Assembly (NCBI GenBank): GCA_038030265.1
Contig: CM075937.1
Span: forward strand, 17,422,001 to 17,486,000
DNA: 64,000 nt
Reading direction: 5' to 3'
Source: Corythucha ciliata
Lineage: Eukaryota; Arthropoda; Insecta; Hemiptera; Tingidae
Part shown: positions 35,401 to 42,334 of the stretch, piece after piece
Numbering within the stretch: position 1 is the stretch's first letter
How the letters are laid out: each line of letters starts with the position of its first letter
The notes under the pieces: model-generated
What the model was told of the DNA's origin: nothing
Database searches by the model: none
Seen by the model: the letters and a program-made list of their open reading frames with translations, nothing else
Program-made: the position numbers and the translations under genes

Positions 35401-37714
35401 TAGCACTTTTTCACTTTTTTCCGTGAACTAGGTAACGTTTCTTGAATTTTAGATGTGAATGAGCGTTTTTTTTTTGTTTAAACCGAGAATCAGTAATTTT
35501 TTCCTAATTTTTCCGCGAATGAGCGCTTTTTACCTATTTTGACCGCGAAATTTTTCCTTTCTCAACTTTATCTGCGAATTGGTCGCTACCTCAATTTTAG
35601 CTGATGATAAATGAGCTACCCCTTAATTTAATCCGTGAATTTGCTCAATTTTATCCGCAAGTTCCCCATTTTAGCTTTAAATGAGAGCTTTTTCTTCATG
35701 TTGTCTGTGAATTTACGATTTTTCACAATGTTAGCCGCGGAGCAGCGCTTATCCTCAATCGTACCCATTGGCACTTGGACATTTTTCTCCGCGTATTAGC
35801 GCTTTTTCTCAATTTTATTGGTGATTTATCTCTCTACTCAATTTTATCCGGGAATTATCAGTTTTTACAGGTTTAGCGCCTATTACGCGCGTTTAGCGCC
35901 TATTATAACGCCTAAAATTATAGTCAAAATTGTAGCCGTAGTTAGTAAAAATTGTATTTCTTGTTTATCATAGAGACCAAAGGAGCCTCATATGGCGTTA
36001 ACCGTCCCGGGCCCCAATGCGTGTAGGTCCGCTGGTAAGGCTCAAAACCACAAGGCTCTCAAAACTGACTATCCACCCCATTCATTTCACTGGACGGTAG
36101 AATGGCGATCAGCGTGCAGTATAGTAGAAAGGTGAACGTGACGAAAAACGGTGCGGCGTTTTTATTTCCCAGCCATCTCTTTTGTTCGTCTGAATAAGCT
36201 TCCAGAAGATCGATGAAGTTTCTTCTTTTTCTTCGGTTGGTGTGCTGTTCACGGTTTTTAACATGAAACATCCCGTCGGCCGTCCACTTGCGGCGTTTTC
36301 AAGCGGCGCTTCAACAAGCGTAAGACATCACAAAGGCTCAAATTGAGTGTGGCTTTGCTGCAGGCTGCAGTGCATTCAATTGAAGGCTTGGTCTTCGCCC
36401 TTACTGAAAAATGACCTCAATCATATACAGAAGGAAATACTCGAAGCTCACTGAAGTACGCAAGTCTTTCACACTTCGAAAACTGCCCTAAATTCGTTGG
36501 AATTCTGAGTAGGTCAATAGGATTTTCGGAACGACGACATTGCGCTAGTAAATGTTTAGGGAATTCATTTAATTTTTGATTCTCTTTCCCGTCCAGTCGG
36601 TTTACCCCAACTTCCTTCTTCCCACCAACAGACACGAGATACGCGCACCTTTGTGTTTGAAACGTTTGGCGTTCACTTTGTACTTATTAATAGAACGGGC
36701 ATTGAAAATTGTGTTTGTTATTCTTTTCTAGTTTATTTTCCATTTATTATTTCGCTTTATTCCAGCCCGAAATCTCCGCCTAATAGCCCAAACACTGAGC
36801 TGAGTTTGGATGAGGATTTAAAAGGAGTTTACATAAACTACAATGGAAAGGTAATATTAATTACGGAAATTTACGTATTAATTGGTCTTGGAGCTACATA
36901 ATAAGCGGCTATTGTACTTTATATAAATTGATAATAAGTATATAAGACTCGTTGGAATATCCTGAGTCAGTGCCTTCCAATTATAATTAGCTAGACGATT
37001 GTTTACTAAACCAACCACACGCGCGGGTCGTGAATTTATCTTACGTAAACGGATGTTTGGGTGTTACTGTTCTTCATAATACTTTTAATGCTTGGCGGCT
37101 AATAAAATGTGTTTGGGGAAAAAACGACAGAACACGGAACGATAAAGTTTTTTTTGTGTGTGTGTGAAATACTTATCATTGTTGGCCGCACAAAATATTC
37201 TCTAAAACCGAAGTTAAATACTAATTTATTTTATTTTTTAGGACGGCGAATGGGTTGGCGTTGACAAGAACACCGATTGGATCTGGGATTGGAGCAGTCG
37301 GCCCGACCAGATGCCGCCAAAGTAAATATTTGTTCCCCCCCCCCTCCACGGCCACACCGTATCAATCTTGACGCTGTTTTACACTCAAACTCCCCCCGCC
37401 CCCCTCGCCACTTTCTTTTATTAATGACCCGCACAGGGACTGGAAATTCAGACATCCCACAACGAGGAAAACCCTTTCAATTCGCACGGCCAAAGTGGGT
37501 AAAGTGGCTCTATTCTCGCGAGAAATGATGTACACAATTCTCATAACGAACGTTCTGTCGCTCATTCTGGGCACCGGAATGGGGTTTGTTCTCAATGACA
37601 ACGTAGTTGGTCGTCCAAAGACGATTAATTCTTATTTTTATTGTACAGGATGTGGCTAAGCCGGAGAGGTTGCAACATGTCGGCCATAAAGCTCGATTAA
37701 TTTTTGATTTATAA
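7765..37714 (+). CDS. BNIP3: BNIP3/NIX-family mitophagy receptor, six exons, ~210 aa
   Basis: Spliced exons are 7765-7849, 31953-32103, 36766-36850, 37242-37321, 37437-37602 and 37649-37714. All junctions are GT-AG and phases match (1, 2, 0, 2, 0). The product is a tail-anchored outer mitochondrial membrane protein that recruits Atg8/LC3 proteins. Visible landmarks: LC3-interacting motif SWVEV at residues 30-34; a Ser/Pro-rich region (about 63-90) after EYLRLLREAQRESAQSS, which resembles the segment after the LIR in vertebrate BNIP3; the family signature DWIWDWSSRPDQMPPK at 119-134, covering the BH3-like region; and a hydrophobic anchor at about 164-186 with S175xxxG179xxxG183, in register with the AxxxGxxxG dimerisation motif. 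The Ser-His pair that precedes this motif in human BNIP3 is Thr171-Asn172 here. ATG 7765 directly follows an in-frame TGA; a second in-frame ATG at 7810 (Met16) has better context. Intron 1 is 24.1 kb and full of repeats. Confidence 0.9.
7850..9814. other. Start of BNIP3 intron 1, largely unique
   Basis: No exon, RNA gene or array can be supported here. Two ACGTG cores (7956-7960 and 8031-8035) are of the kind bound by HIF, the classical inducer of BNIP3. Five-base motifs occur by chance, so this is only a note. A T-rich tract lies at 8128-8150. Confidence 0.4.
9815..9943. mobile_element. 129-bp near-perfect palindromic MITE
   Basis: TAAAGGTC and CACACATCAGTGCCGTGAAC on the left return as the reverse complement on the right, with about 40 bp of stem and only a few mismatches. 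The ends can be read as TA|AAGGTC and GACCTT|TA, compatible with a TA target duplication (Tc1/mariner type). A transcript of intron 1 would fold it into a long hairpin. Confidence 0.7.
10170..12157. mobile_element. hAT-like element with a minisatellite body and perfect TSD
   Basis: The left end CAGTGGCGGATTTACGGGG (10170) pairs with the right end, whose reverse complement is CAGCGGCGGATCTAGGAA (ending 12157). Directly outside are AAGAGAGG (10162-10169) and AAGAGAGG (12158-12165), an exact 8-bp TSD as made by hAT transposases. The element is 1,988 bp and has no transposase. A head of about 270 bp, with a run of G and a GGGTTTAACCCCCC palindrome, is followed by an A-rich family A array from about 10440 to 12060. 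A copy of the same head, also running into an array, begins at about 63651. It is inserted in BNIP3 intron 1. Confidence 0.85.
10440..12060 (-). repeat. Degenerate ~30-bp array, family A, inside the hAT-like element
   Basis: More than 50 diverged units of GCTAATTCGCGGCTAAAA plus TTGAGAAAAA fill the element. They are in one orientation only, unlike the facing arms at 4.0-6.6 kb. Small reading frames (for example 10570-10770 minus) belong to the repeat. Confidence 0.85.
12158..12770. other. Intronic spacer with a transposon terminus
   Basis: No gene is visible. There is an 11-base G-run near 12315. At 12520 the sequence CAGTAGCGTACCGAGG followed by G-rich DNA looks like the left end of another hAT-like element. 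Its right partner was not found, so only the end is reported. Confidence 0.35.
12770..13090 (-). repeat. Degenerate array, family A (A-rich), short
   Basis: About ten diverged units of the same monomer lie here, probably the body belonging to the terminus at 12520. The following 13090-14090 holds no recognisable gene; 13500-13880 is unique AT-rich DNA. Other terminus-like pieces (CAGTGTTTCCGCTCGG near 13929, CACTAGCGCGGATT near 14010) introduce the next array. Confidence 0.65.
14110..15260 (-). repeat. Degenerate ~30-bp array, family B
   Basis: The monomer core is CCCACGAAATTTTG (variants CACAAAATTG, CGAAATTG) separated by GTTTTTGAAGGAGCC-like stretches. On the other strand it reads AATTTCGTGGGTTTGGCTC, which is the orientation found at 22.8 and 47-49 kb. 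Reading frames at 14086-14826 are repeat translations. Confidence 0.8.
15270..15810 (+). repeat. Degenerate ~30-bp array, family A (T-rich)
   Basis: This is the same monomer as at 4.0-5.1 kb, following family B directly without a clear border. 15810-16070 is a spacer ending in a 12-base C-run. Confidence 0.8.
16066..17410 (+). repeat. Degenerate ~28-32-bp array, family C
   Basis: The array starts near CACAGGGTGACCATTCG, a terminus-like motif that also occurs inverted near 48950. Units carry CAAAATTGCAAGTTTC and ATATTCGCGAAATT. The reverse orientation of the same family is at 25.9-26.5 kb. Confidence 0.75.
17412..17451. repeat. Poly-T tract (40 nt)
   Basis: An uninterrupted T-run at the right edge of the family C array; on the other strand it is a poly-A tail-like tract. 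Similar long T or A runs sit inside or at the edge of arrays at 38724-38766, 42130-42154 and 61541-61560. Confidence 0.85.
17604..18060. other. hAT-like terminus and family B units
   Basis: ATGGGCGTAGCGAGCCTGGG followed by a G-rich stretch resembles the end of a non-autonomous element. An inverted relative ends near 40914. After it come several family B units (CCGATTTTGT, AATTTCCGGGGTTTTG). No gene is visible. 18060-18290 is spacer. Confidence 0.4.
18290..18990 (+). repeat. Degenerate ~30-bp array, family A (T-rich), very diverged
   Basis: Units such as TTTTCCCTCAATTTTAGCCG are recognisable, but spacing varies more than in other arrays. The 92-codon frame at 18702-18980 is a repeat translation. 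Confidence 0.7.
18991..22040. other. Unique AT-rich part of BNIP3 intron 1
   Basis: No array, transposon or exon with usable splice signals and similarity could be recognised over 3 kb. Open frames reach 129 codons (19278-19667 minus), but none has a familiar motif. It may hold regulatory sequence, which cannot be read from one genome. Confidence 0.45.
22040..22430 (+). repeat. Degenerate ~24-bp array, family E
   Basis: Units read AATTGACAGTTTCCAGGACG with variation. The same family is at 43690-44000 and 62690-63250 on the opposite strand (AAACTGTCAATTTCGTCC). Confidence 0.75.
22440..22640 (+). repeat. Short family A array with an internal flip
   Basis: Three T-rich units (GCGAATTAGCGCTTTTTCTC and relatives) are followed from about 22585 by A-rich units of the same monomer. 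This is a miniature version of the facing-arm arrangement. Confidence 0.6.
22657..23660. repeat. Family B array with putative element ends
   Basis: It starts with ATGGGCGTAGCAATAGGGG and a G-rich head. Units AATTTCGCGGATTTTCGCTC and TTTCAAAACCC follow to about 23500, and it ends with a tail (TCAGAAACTATTTTTACC, GGTCACCC, CCTATGT) that is also found after the family B array at 46.8-48.97 kb. A shared tail behind two arrays of the same family suggests two copies of one element. Confidence 0.6.
24000..24475 (-). repeat. Degenerate family B array (inverted)
   Basis: Units such as GAAATTTGGCCTTTTTGAAA and GAGCCAAACC are the reverse complement of those at 22.8-23.5 kb. With the preceding array they form facing arms around a spacer at 23660-24000, which holds no gene. 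Confidence 0.7.
24476..25035 (+). repeat. 17-bp tandem array, family F
   Basis: About 30 units of CCAACCACAGCAAAGGT with variants (AGTAACGTCT, AAGAAGGT). This is the shortest and most G-poor monomer in the window. It follows the family B array without a border and stops at the more complex sequence of 25040. Confidence 0.85.
25100..25215 (-). other. Possible coding remnant with two CxxC knuckles
   Basis: The minus-strand frame 24974-25297 contains YCPICHKTAVSCGHC followed by a basic stretch, giving a CxxC-x6-CxxC spacing as in small zinc ribbons. Base composition here is higher in GC than in the flanking arrays. I do not recognise the protein. It could be an exon scrap of a transposon protein or chance. 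Confidence 0.2.
25340..25690 (+). repeat. Family A array (T-rich), short
   Basis: Units such as CGCTTTTTCGCAATTTTAGC are present. 25690-25880 is spacer. Confidence 0.7.
25880..26560 (-). repeat. Family C array, inverted against 16.1-17.4 kb
   Basis: Units such as GCCAGAAACTTG and AATTTCGCGAAAATTAAGG are present. It ends at a G-run (26627) and a GGGGCGGCAAAGAGC sequence that resembles the terminus at 40560 and may be an element end. 26700-27000 is spacer without a recognisable gene. Confidence 0.7.
27049..27765 (+). repeat. Element terminus and family D array
   Basis: CAGGGGCGTAGTCAGCC at 27049 resembles a hAT-like left end. From about 27170 the sequence becomes a 24-bp array with core GATTTTACCCCAAAACTG. 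Family D resumes at 28260 and continues to about 30020, interrupted by two small transposons and a tRNA-like sequence. Confidence 0.7.
27766..27926. mobile_element. Palindromic MITE inside the family D array
   Basis: GTCACTTTTTCTTTACATGT and about 36 further bases reappear as the reverse complement ending at about 27926 (GGACATATAAAGAAAAAGTG). A partial inverted copy of its centre (TTCTCCGGACAATTAGGGG) lies at 28187-28244, so a tRNA-like sequence is bracketed by two pieces of this family. Confidence 0.75.
28000..28074 (+). tRNA. tRNA or tRNA-derived sequence (anticodon uncertain, CGA by position)
   Basis: A cloverleaf can be drawn by hand: acceptor TCCCTGG pairing with CTGGGGA; D stem GCTC/GAGC with loop AGTTGGTTA; anticodon stem TCTGG/CTAGG with loop CGCGAAA; T stem GTGGG/CCCAC with loop TTCGAAT. 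A run of six T, a typical Pol III terminator, follows at 28078. Three bases instead of two separate acceptor and D stem, and the invariant U33 is G, so it may be a pseudogene or a SINE head. By position the anticodon would be CGA (Ser), but it lacks the long variable arm of tRNA-Ser. This argues against a functional identity. Confidence 0.5.
28187..28244 (-). mobile_element. Partial inverted copy of the 27766 MITE
   Basis: TCCGGAGAATGGGTCTTCTA and GAGGGGAGTAATCCCCTAG match the reverse complement of 27810-27855. The outer ends are missing. Confidence 0.65.
28260..28722 (+). repeat. Family D array, continued
   Basis: Units such as GATTTCACCACAATACTG occur with a 24-base spacing. There is a T-run at 28660-28678. 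Confidence 0.75.
28723..29055. mobile_element. MITE, copy 2 of the 1146 family, carrying a nested MITE
   Basis: The ends CCTGGGGCCTTATTCCGAG and CCCAGGGGCCGTAGTTAGAG (reverse complement of the right end) match copy 1 at 1146-1282, as does the interior. Its middle is interrupted by 28800-28984. Removing the insertion and one TSD restores a sequence co-linear with copy 1. Confidence 0.85.
28800..28984. mobile_element. Nested 185-bp MITE with 10-bp TSD
   Basis: AATAATACTA occurs at 28790-28799 and again at 28985-28994, exactly flanking the insertion. The ends are inverted repeats of about 50 bp (AGAACCT and AGGAACC starts; GCCATGTTCG and TCTTATCA further in). A 9-10-bp TSD is characteristic of Mutator-like elements. 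The empty site is visible in copy 1 at about 1215-1230. Confidence 0.85.
29060..30020. repeat. Family D array with orientation switch
   Basis: From 29060 to about 29280 units read ACCCCAAAACTG. From 29280 to about 29560 they are inverted (CAGTTTTGTGGTAAAACC). From about 29560 onward the first orientation returns. The switch points have no visible element ends. Confidence 0.75.
30223..30400. mobile_element. Diverged partial copy of the 51845 palindromic element
   Basis: It starts TTAAGGTGGGGTTTCAG. The phrases GGTTTCCTCGACC, CTCGCCTA, TGCACCAAT and AATCTTCAGGAA are in the same order as in the arm of the element at 51845-52246. Only one arm is recognisable. Confidence 0.55.
30401..31952. other. 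End of BNIP3 intron 1, unique
   Basis: No repeat or coding exon can be supported. The open frame at 31650-31910 shows no known motif. The last 30 bases are pyrimidine-rich (GCTTTTCTGTTTTACAG) and form the acceptor of exon 2. Confidence 0.5.
31953..32103 (+). CDS. BNIP3: BNIP3 coding exon 2 (LIR and Ser-rich segment)
   Basis: The exon carries residues 29-79. It opens with the split Asp codon and SWVEV, followed by a Pro/Thr stretch, then EEYLRLLREAQRESAQSS and a Ser-rich end. The donor AAG|GTGAGG leaves AG of a Ser codon that exon 3 completes with C. Phase and motif order match the family, so the assignment does not depend on a single feature. Confidence 0.88.
32104..33220. other. Start of BNIP3 intron 2
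   Basis: Unique sequence without a recognisable gene. There is an A-run at 32742-32755. The open frame at 32911-33174 minus has no known motif. Confidence 0.45.
33225..34520. repeat. Family H array with facing arms
   Basis: From 33225 to about 33720 units read ACCGTGAAACAGCCAAAATC. From about 33730 to 34520 they are inverted (GCGATTTGGGCTGTTTC). The centre near 33725 contains no spacer of note. The 130-codon frame 33330-33722 is a repeat translation. A 12-base G-run lies at 33905. Confidence 0.8.
34540..35900 (+). repeat. Family A array (T-rich), long
   Basis: More than 40 units of GCGAATTAGCG plus TTTTTCTCAATTTTAGCC lie here, less diverged than at 18 kb. The sequence ending near 36032 (reverse complement CAGCGGACCTACACGC) may be the end of the surrounding element. 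35900-36765 is spacer before exon 3; no gene was recognised in it. Confidence 0.85.
36766..36850 (+). CDS. BNIP3: BNIP3 coding exon 3
   Basis: Acceptor CTTTATTCCAG, then residues 80-107 (PKSPPNSPN and an acidic-to-hydrophobic stretch ending NYNGK), then donor AAG|GTAATA in phase 0. The Ser-Pro pairs are possible proline-directed phosphorylation sites. This region is poorly conserved in the family. Confidence 0.82.
37242..37321 (+). CDS. BNIP3: BNIP3 coding exon 4 (family signature)
   Basis: Acceptor ATTTTTTAG. The exon encodes residues 108-133, including DWIWDWSSRPDQMPP, the most diagnostic segment of BNIP3/NIX proteins. Donor AAA|GTAAAT; intron 4 is 115 bp and contains a C-run. Confidence 0.92.
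37437..37602 (+). CDS. BNIP3: BNIP3 coding exon 5 (transmembrane anchor)
   Basis: Acceptor CCGCACAG. It encodes DWKFRHP, a basic Ser/Thr region and the anchor segment ending VLNDN (residues 135-189). The donor AAC|GTAGTT is weak. If it is not used, the frame reads on for 18 more residues to TAA at 37657-37659. Confidence 0.88.
37649..37714 (+). CDS. BNIP3: BNIP3 coding exon 6 (alternative C-terminal tail)
   Basis: A strong acceptor (TTTTTATTGTACAG) follows a 46-bp candidate intron and gives a 21-residue polar tail ending at TAA 37712-37714. Vertebrate BNIP3 has a shorter intermembrane-space tail, so family length does not decide between this exon and the read-through end. Confidence 0.5.
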   Translation, partial: DVAKPERLQHVGHKARLIFDL

Positions 37715-38282
37715 GAAAATTAAATTTTAAGATAAAGAAAATGAAGAAAAAACAGCTTTCCCTTCCTGTCACGAGCCGCCGTAGTTAGACTTTATTATAG
37801 CAAACCAAGCTTCACTTGAGATATATTTCGTTAAAAATTATTTTCCAAGATAATTAATTTAATTTTCTAATTTTGTTTATCTACGGTGGTAAAGTCGTTA
37901 TTTATTGCATTGTTTTTAATTATTCGAATTGAAAACTTTTGATTATAATCACATTTTTTTAATATTGACAAAAAACGTATTTTATACCTTGTTAATGCTT
38001 ATTATGAAAACATACATTTACCATATCCTTAGCTTCTAAGTGATTCAAGTATCCATTTATTGTATTGTACTCTAGAATTATCTGTGTTGTTTAAATCCCA
38101 CCCTCAACGACGACATGTACGCATATTGAGCGGAAGAGTTTGATACAAAGAGAGAAACATTTTTTTTTTGTTGGAAAGACTGAACGTTGTAGAAGTTACT
38201 AGCACAAATAATTGGAAAACTTAAGGGAGCAAGGGGGAATGTGATTGAAAATTAAATTTATGAAGTTTTTTTTAAAAAAAAC

Positions 38283-38288
38283 AATAAA
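38283..38288 (+). promoter_or_regulatory. Candidate BNIP3 polyadenylation signal
   Basis: AATAAA, overlapping a second near-match, lies about 570 bases after the BNIP3 stop and 220 bases before the next array. The AT-rich sequence between (37715-38282) would be the 3' untranslated region. Confidence 0.45.
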
Positions 38289-38499
38289 ATAAACATAAGA
38301 AATCTTGGCCGCAACTTAAAAAGTTGAGGGAAACAGACAGCGATACTATTTATAAAAAAAGAAAAAAAAGAAAAATGGTACTTGTACAGTTTCATAGATT
38401 TGTTTTGATTTTGGCGTTGTATATGGAATATTAATATATAATATTTAGCAAACCTTGCAGGCGTGCTTTTTCGGTCCTAAGAATAATATACATAGAAGA

Positions 38500-38721
38500 G
38501 AAACCATGAAAATCACTCCCGAATACTCTCTTAATTTCAGCGACGAAGTAGCGCTTTTATCCCATGTTTGCGATTTGTCTTAATGTTTGCCACTAATTGG
38601 AGTTTTTCTCAATTTGGGCTGCAAATTAGCGTTTGCCTTAATTTCAGACTCGCTAATTAGAGATTTTTCTCAATATTGGTCGCAAATTAATGGTGTATGA
38701 ACTATTTTAGCACCACATTAT

Positions 38722-38769
<48 letters not shown>

Positions 38770-40580
38770 TTTCAGCCATGGATTTTAGCCGCGAAGCTGA
38801 AAACTTTTTTCAGTTTTAGACCTGAAGTTGCGTTCAGAAGCCACGGATTTGTAGTTTCCTGAATTTTAGCCGCGAACTAAATTTTAGCCTTGAATTAGCC
38901 GTTGATTTTTTTTCGTTTTTGCATCCTCGAAATTACGTTTTTATAAAATTTATCAATGAATTAGCGTTTTTCCCCAACAGCGTTTTGTCCATAAATTGGC
39001 GATTTTTCTCAACGTTAGCATCGAATGAATTAGCAATGCTTTTCAAATTTGTCTGCGAATCAGTATTGTCCTAGTTTTAGCCGCAAATTGGCTATTTTTT
39101 AAAATCTCATTCGTGAATTCCACAAAAGCTGCGGATTAGCAGCTTTTCTCTTTCGTATCCCCAAATGGAACATTTTTTGTAATGTCATTTGCAAATCTGT
39201 TATTTTTCTCAATTTCAGCCCCGAATGAGTGTTCTTTTTTTGTTATTTTTCAATATTATTGGCCGCCACTTTTTCTCACTTTTATAGTTTGAATTAGTGT
39301 TTTTCTTGTCTTTTTTAAGCCTTTTTTTGCCTTTTTTGCTTTTTAGCGCTTGCAAAAACCGGGGCACGTTTACATTTTACGAAAGAACTGCAAACCGGTG
39401 ATTTTTCTCAATTTTCGTCGTGAATTCTGTGAATGAGCGTTTTTTCACAGTTTTACTCACGAATATTAGCGCTTTTTCCAAACTTTGTTTACTTCGTACC
39501 CCAAGAATAGAATATAAGTGCGCCTTCCCATCTTTATCCGGTTAAAAGAACCTAAAAAAAAAAAAAAAAACTGGGGATCAGCGTATTTTCTCTAATTAAG
39601 AAAAGTACTAATAATTATTGTTAGCTACTTCGCGGTTAAAGTTTCATTAAAGCTTCCACGGGCGTGAAGTGTAGAAAAAGCGTTTCTCAAGTTAAGTTCA
39701 CTGCTCAAACTGAGAAAAAGCACTAATTTCACAGCTAAATTCGCAGCTAAAAATACGAAAAGGTGCTAATTCAAGAATTAAATTAATAAAATCGCTCATT
39801 AGCGGCTAAAATCAGGTAAAACACGAATTACTGCAAAAATCAAGAAAAAACCGCTACTCCGCATTAAAAAGGCGATAAATCGCTTTCTCATGGCTGAATT
39901 GGTGAAAAATCGCTAATTTTACTGCTAAAATGAGGAAAAAATCGCTAACACACGGCTAAAATGAAGAAAAATTGCTAAATCACGACAAAATTAAGAAGAA
40001 TCGCTGATGACAGGAAAAACGCTAATTCACAGTTAAAATGGAGAAAAATTCAATTCGCAGCTTCCTGGAGGAACAACTCCGTTCCAGAAAGTCGAAAACC
40101 CCCGAATTCGCGGCCAAATTCAGAAACATCGTTAACTAGGTGATTCGCGGCTGAAATGTAGACAAAATCTATGATTAGTGGCCAAAATCAAGAACAATTG
40201 CTAAGTAGGGGGTTGATTTGAGAAAAATGCTAATTCACGTTATAGTCACGATACTGTGGACAACTTCATGGTCAATTAGAAAAAAACACTAATTTACGGT
40301 AAACATTGAACAAAATTCGCGGCTAAAATGGGGAAAAATTCCAAATTCACGGCTGAAACGGAGGCAAATCCCTTATTCACGGCTAAAATGGAGACAAATA
40401 GCTGTAATTACCGATGTCATTGAAAAGAATCCCTGTAGTGTAGAAAAAACGCTATGATTTTTGGTTAAAATGGAGAAAATGCCAAATCGCGGTTTATTCT
40501 GAACAGTGACTTCATGGAGGGGGGGGGGGCGCTAGTGAAAGATACGCCCATCGCCCAGGGGCGGCAAATGTCCTAAGCCG
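38500..40580. repeat. Family A array with facing T-rich and A-rich arms
   Basis: T-rich units run from about 38510 to 39500, including a 43-base T-run (38724-38766). A-rich units of the same monomer run from about 39600 to 40490. The spacer between holds an A-run near 39560. The right border carries an 11-base G-run and CCCCTGGGCGATGGGCG (reverse strand), then CAGTGCCGGCTTAGGAC (reverse strand), a terminus-like sequence ending near 40589. The left terminus was not found. Confidence 0.8.
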
Positions 40581-40589
40581 GCACTGCGC

Positions 40590-40920
40590 TGACGTTTATT
40601 GTGCCCGATGGCCCTAATTCGTAGTTCGTTTCATGAAAAATCCGATCTAACAATAAGAATAATTATTGCCAGTGTTTTGGCCGCTTGGTTCACGTCTGGT
40701 GCTCCCGTTTTGACGCTTAATTCCGATTTGTCCACTAATAGGATCACGTAATAACCAAAAATTTAGTTATAGTTGATATTTCAAAGGGTCATAGTACCTA
40801 GTAGTAACCTATAGTATTTATTTACTTTAAATAAAATTGAAATTGGCCGCTTGTAACAATCGTGGGCAGCTACCCACCCTTGCTGTTCCCCTCCCAGGCT
40901 ACGCCAACGCCCATTAGTGA
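40590..40920. other. Spacer with an inverted element terminus
   Basis: No gene. Close to the next array the reverse strand reads ATGGGCGTTGGCGTAGCC with a GGGAGGGGAACAGC continuation, a relative of the terminus at 17604. Confidence 0.4.
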
Positions 40921-42300
40921 GCATCATTTCTGATTTTAGCAGAGAATTGAGATTTTATCACAATTTTAGACCCAAATGAGTGTTTTTTCTTCTTCTTCTT
41001 CTTCTTCTTCTTCTTCTTCTTCATTCTACTGCGAACCTGCTCTTTTCTAAATGTCAGTCGTTAAAAAGTCCATAAGCTGTGAATTAGCGCCTACTCTTAA
41101 TTTTTGTACAATACTTTTTATCGTGAATTGAGTAGTTTCAAAAATTGTTAACCGCAAAAGAGCGTTTACCCCAATTTTAGTCAAGGACGAGAGCTATTTC
41201 TCAACAGTAGCCGCCAATGGGTTCGATTTTTTAAGTTTATTCGCGCTTATTCACATGGATAAAAATGAAGAAATCGCAAATCCACGGCTAAAATTGAGAA
41301 TATATCACTTAATTCTTGGCTACAAGCAGAATAATCTGCTAAGTTCCACCTAAAATCGAAGAAAAACGCTTATTCGCAACTAATTGTTAGATGGAGAAAG
41401 ATCAATTTGAGATGCGCTATTTCTCGGCTAAAATTTAAAAAAATGATCTGCTGTCAACATTTAGAAAACAATCCGCGGCTAAAATTGAGAAATAGTGCTC
41501 ATTTGCGGTAACAGTAGAGAAAAAGCGATAATAAGATACTACAATAATTGAGAAAAACGCTAATTCATGGATACTTCATGTGATTAAACCATAAAACCCG
41601 CTAATTCACGGCTAAAACTGAGACAAACTGCTAATTGCCACCGCCAAATATTGGTCCACGACGATCATTCGCAGCTAAAATGTGGACAAATCCTTGAAAA
41701 GTGACAAATGTTGGCAAAATGCGCTTACTAGCAGCTAAAACGGAGAAAAACGCTAATTCACGGATCAATATACAAGTAATGCGCTAATATACAGCTAAAA
41801 TAGAGGAATGCGATTTTTCGCGGCTAATATCAAGCAATAATCCGCCGCTAAAATTGGGAAAATAATTCGCGGCTCAAATAAGAAAAGGCTCTGCCTTACG
41901 GCAAGAATAGAAATATAGCGCTAATGCGAAGCTAAAACTGAGGAAAACGCTAATTCACGGATTTTGCAGCAATCAACCAATTCGGAGCTAAAAGTGAGTA
42001 AAAGTGGTGATTCGCGGGATAAATTAAGGAATAATTCATGGCTATAATTCAGAAATAATTTGCCGCTAGAATAAAATGAATCAACAAAAACATGAAAAAA
42101 CGAAATGAAAATGAAAATAAAATAAAAAAATAAAAAAAAAAAAAAAAAAAAAAACGCCAGGTAGTTATTCACGGCTAAAATAGAGAAAAAATTCGCGACT
42201 GAAAAAACCCTTATATCGTGGCGGAAATTTGGTAAAATCGCAAGTTTGTGGCTAAGATTCAACAAATGGAGAAATGAAAGTGTAAATCAGTTTTCTGGTA
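40921..42300. repeat. Family A array, T-rich then A-rich
   Basis: T-rich units (40921-41260) contain a (TTC)n microsatellite at 40989-41022. From about 41265 to 42290 the same monomer is in the A-rich orientation, with an A-run near 42130-42154. It ends at CCACATCCACCACTGG (42334), whose reverse complement has hAT-like character. Confidence 0.8.
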
Positions 42301-42334
42301 GAACACATTTAGGATGTGTCAAATCCCACATCCA

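Noticed and set aside
36059..36635. Minus-strand frames of 70 and 72 codons before BNIP3 exon 3
   Set aside because: No family motif; they lie within intron 2 and have no splice partners that I could identify.
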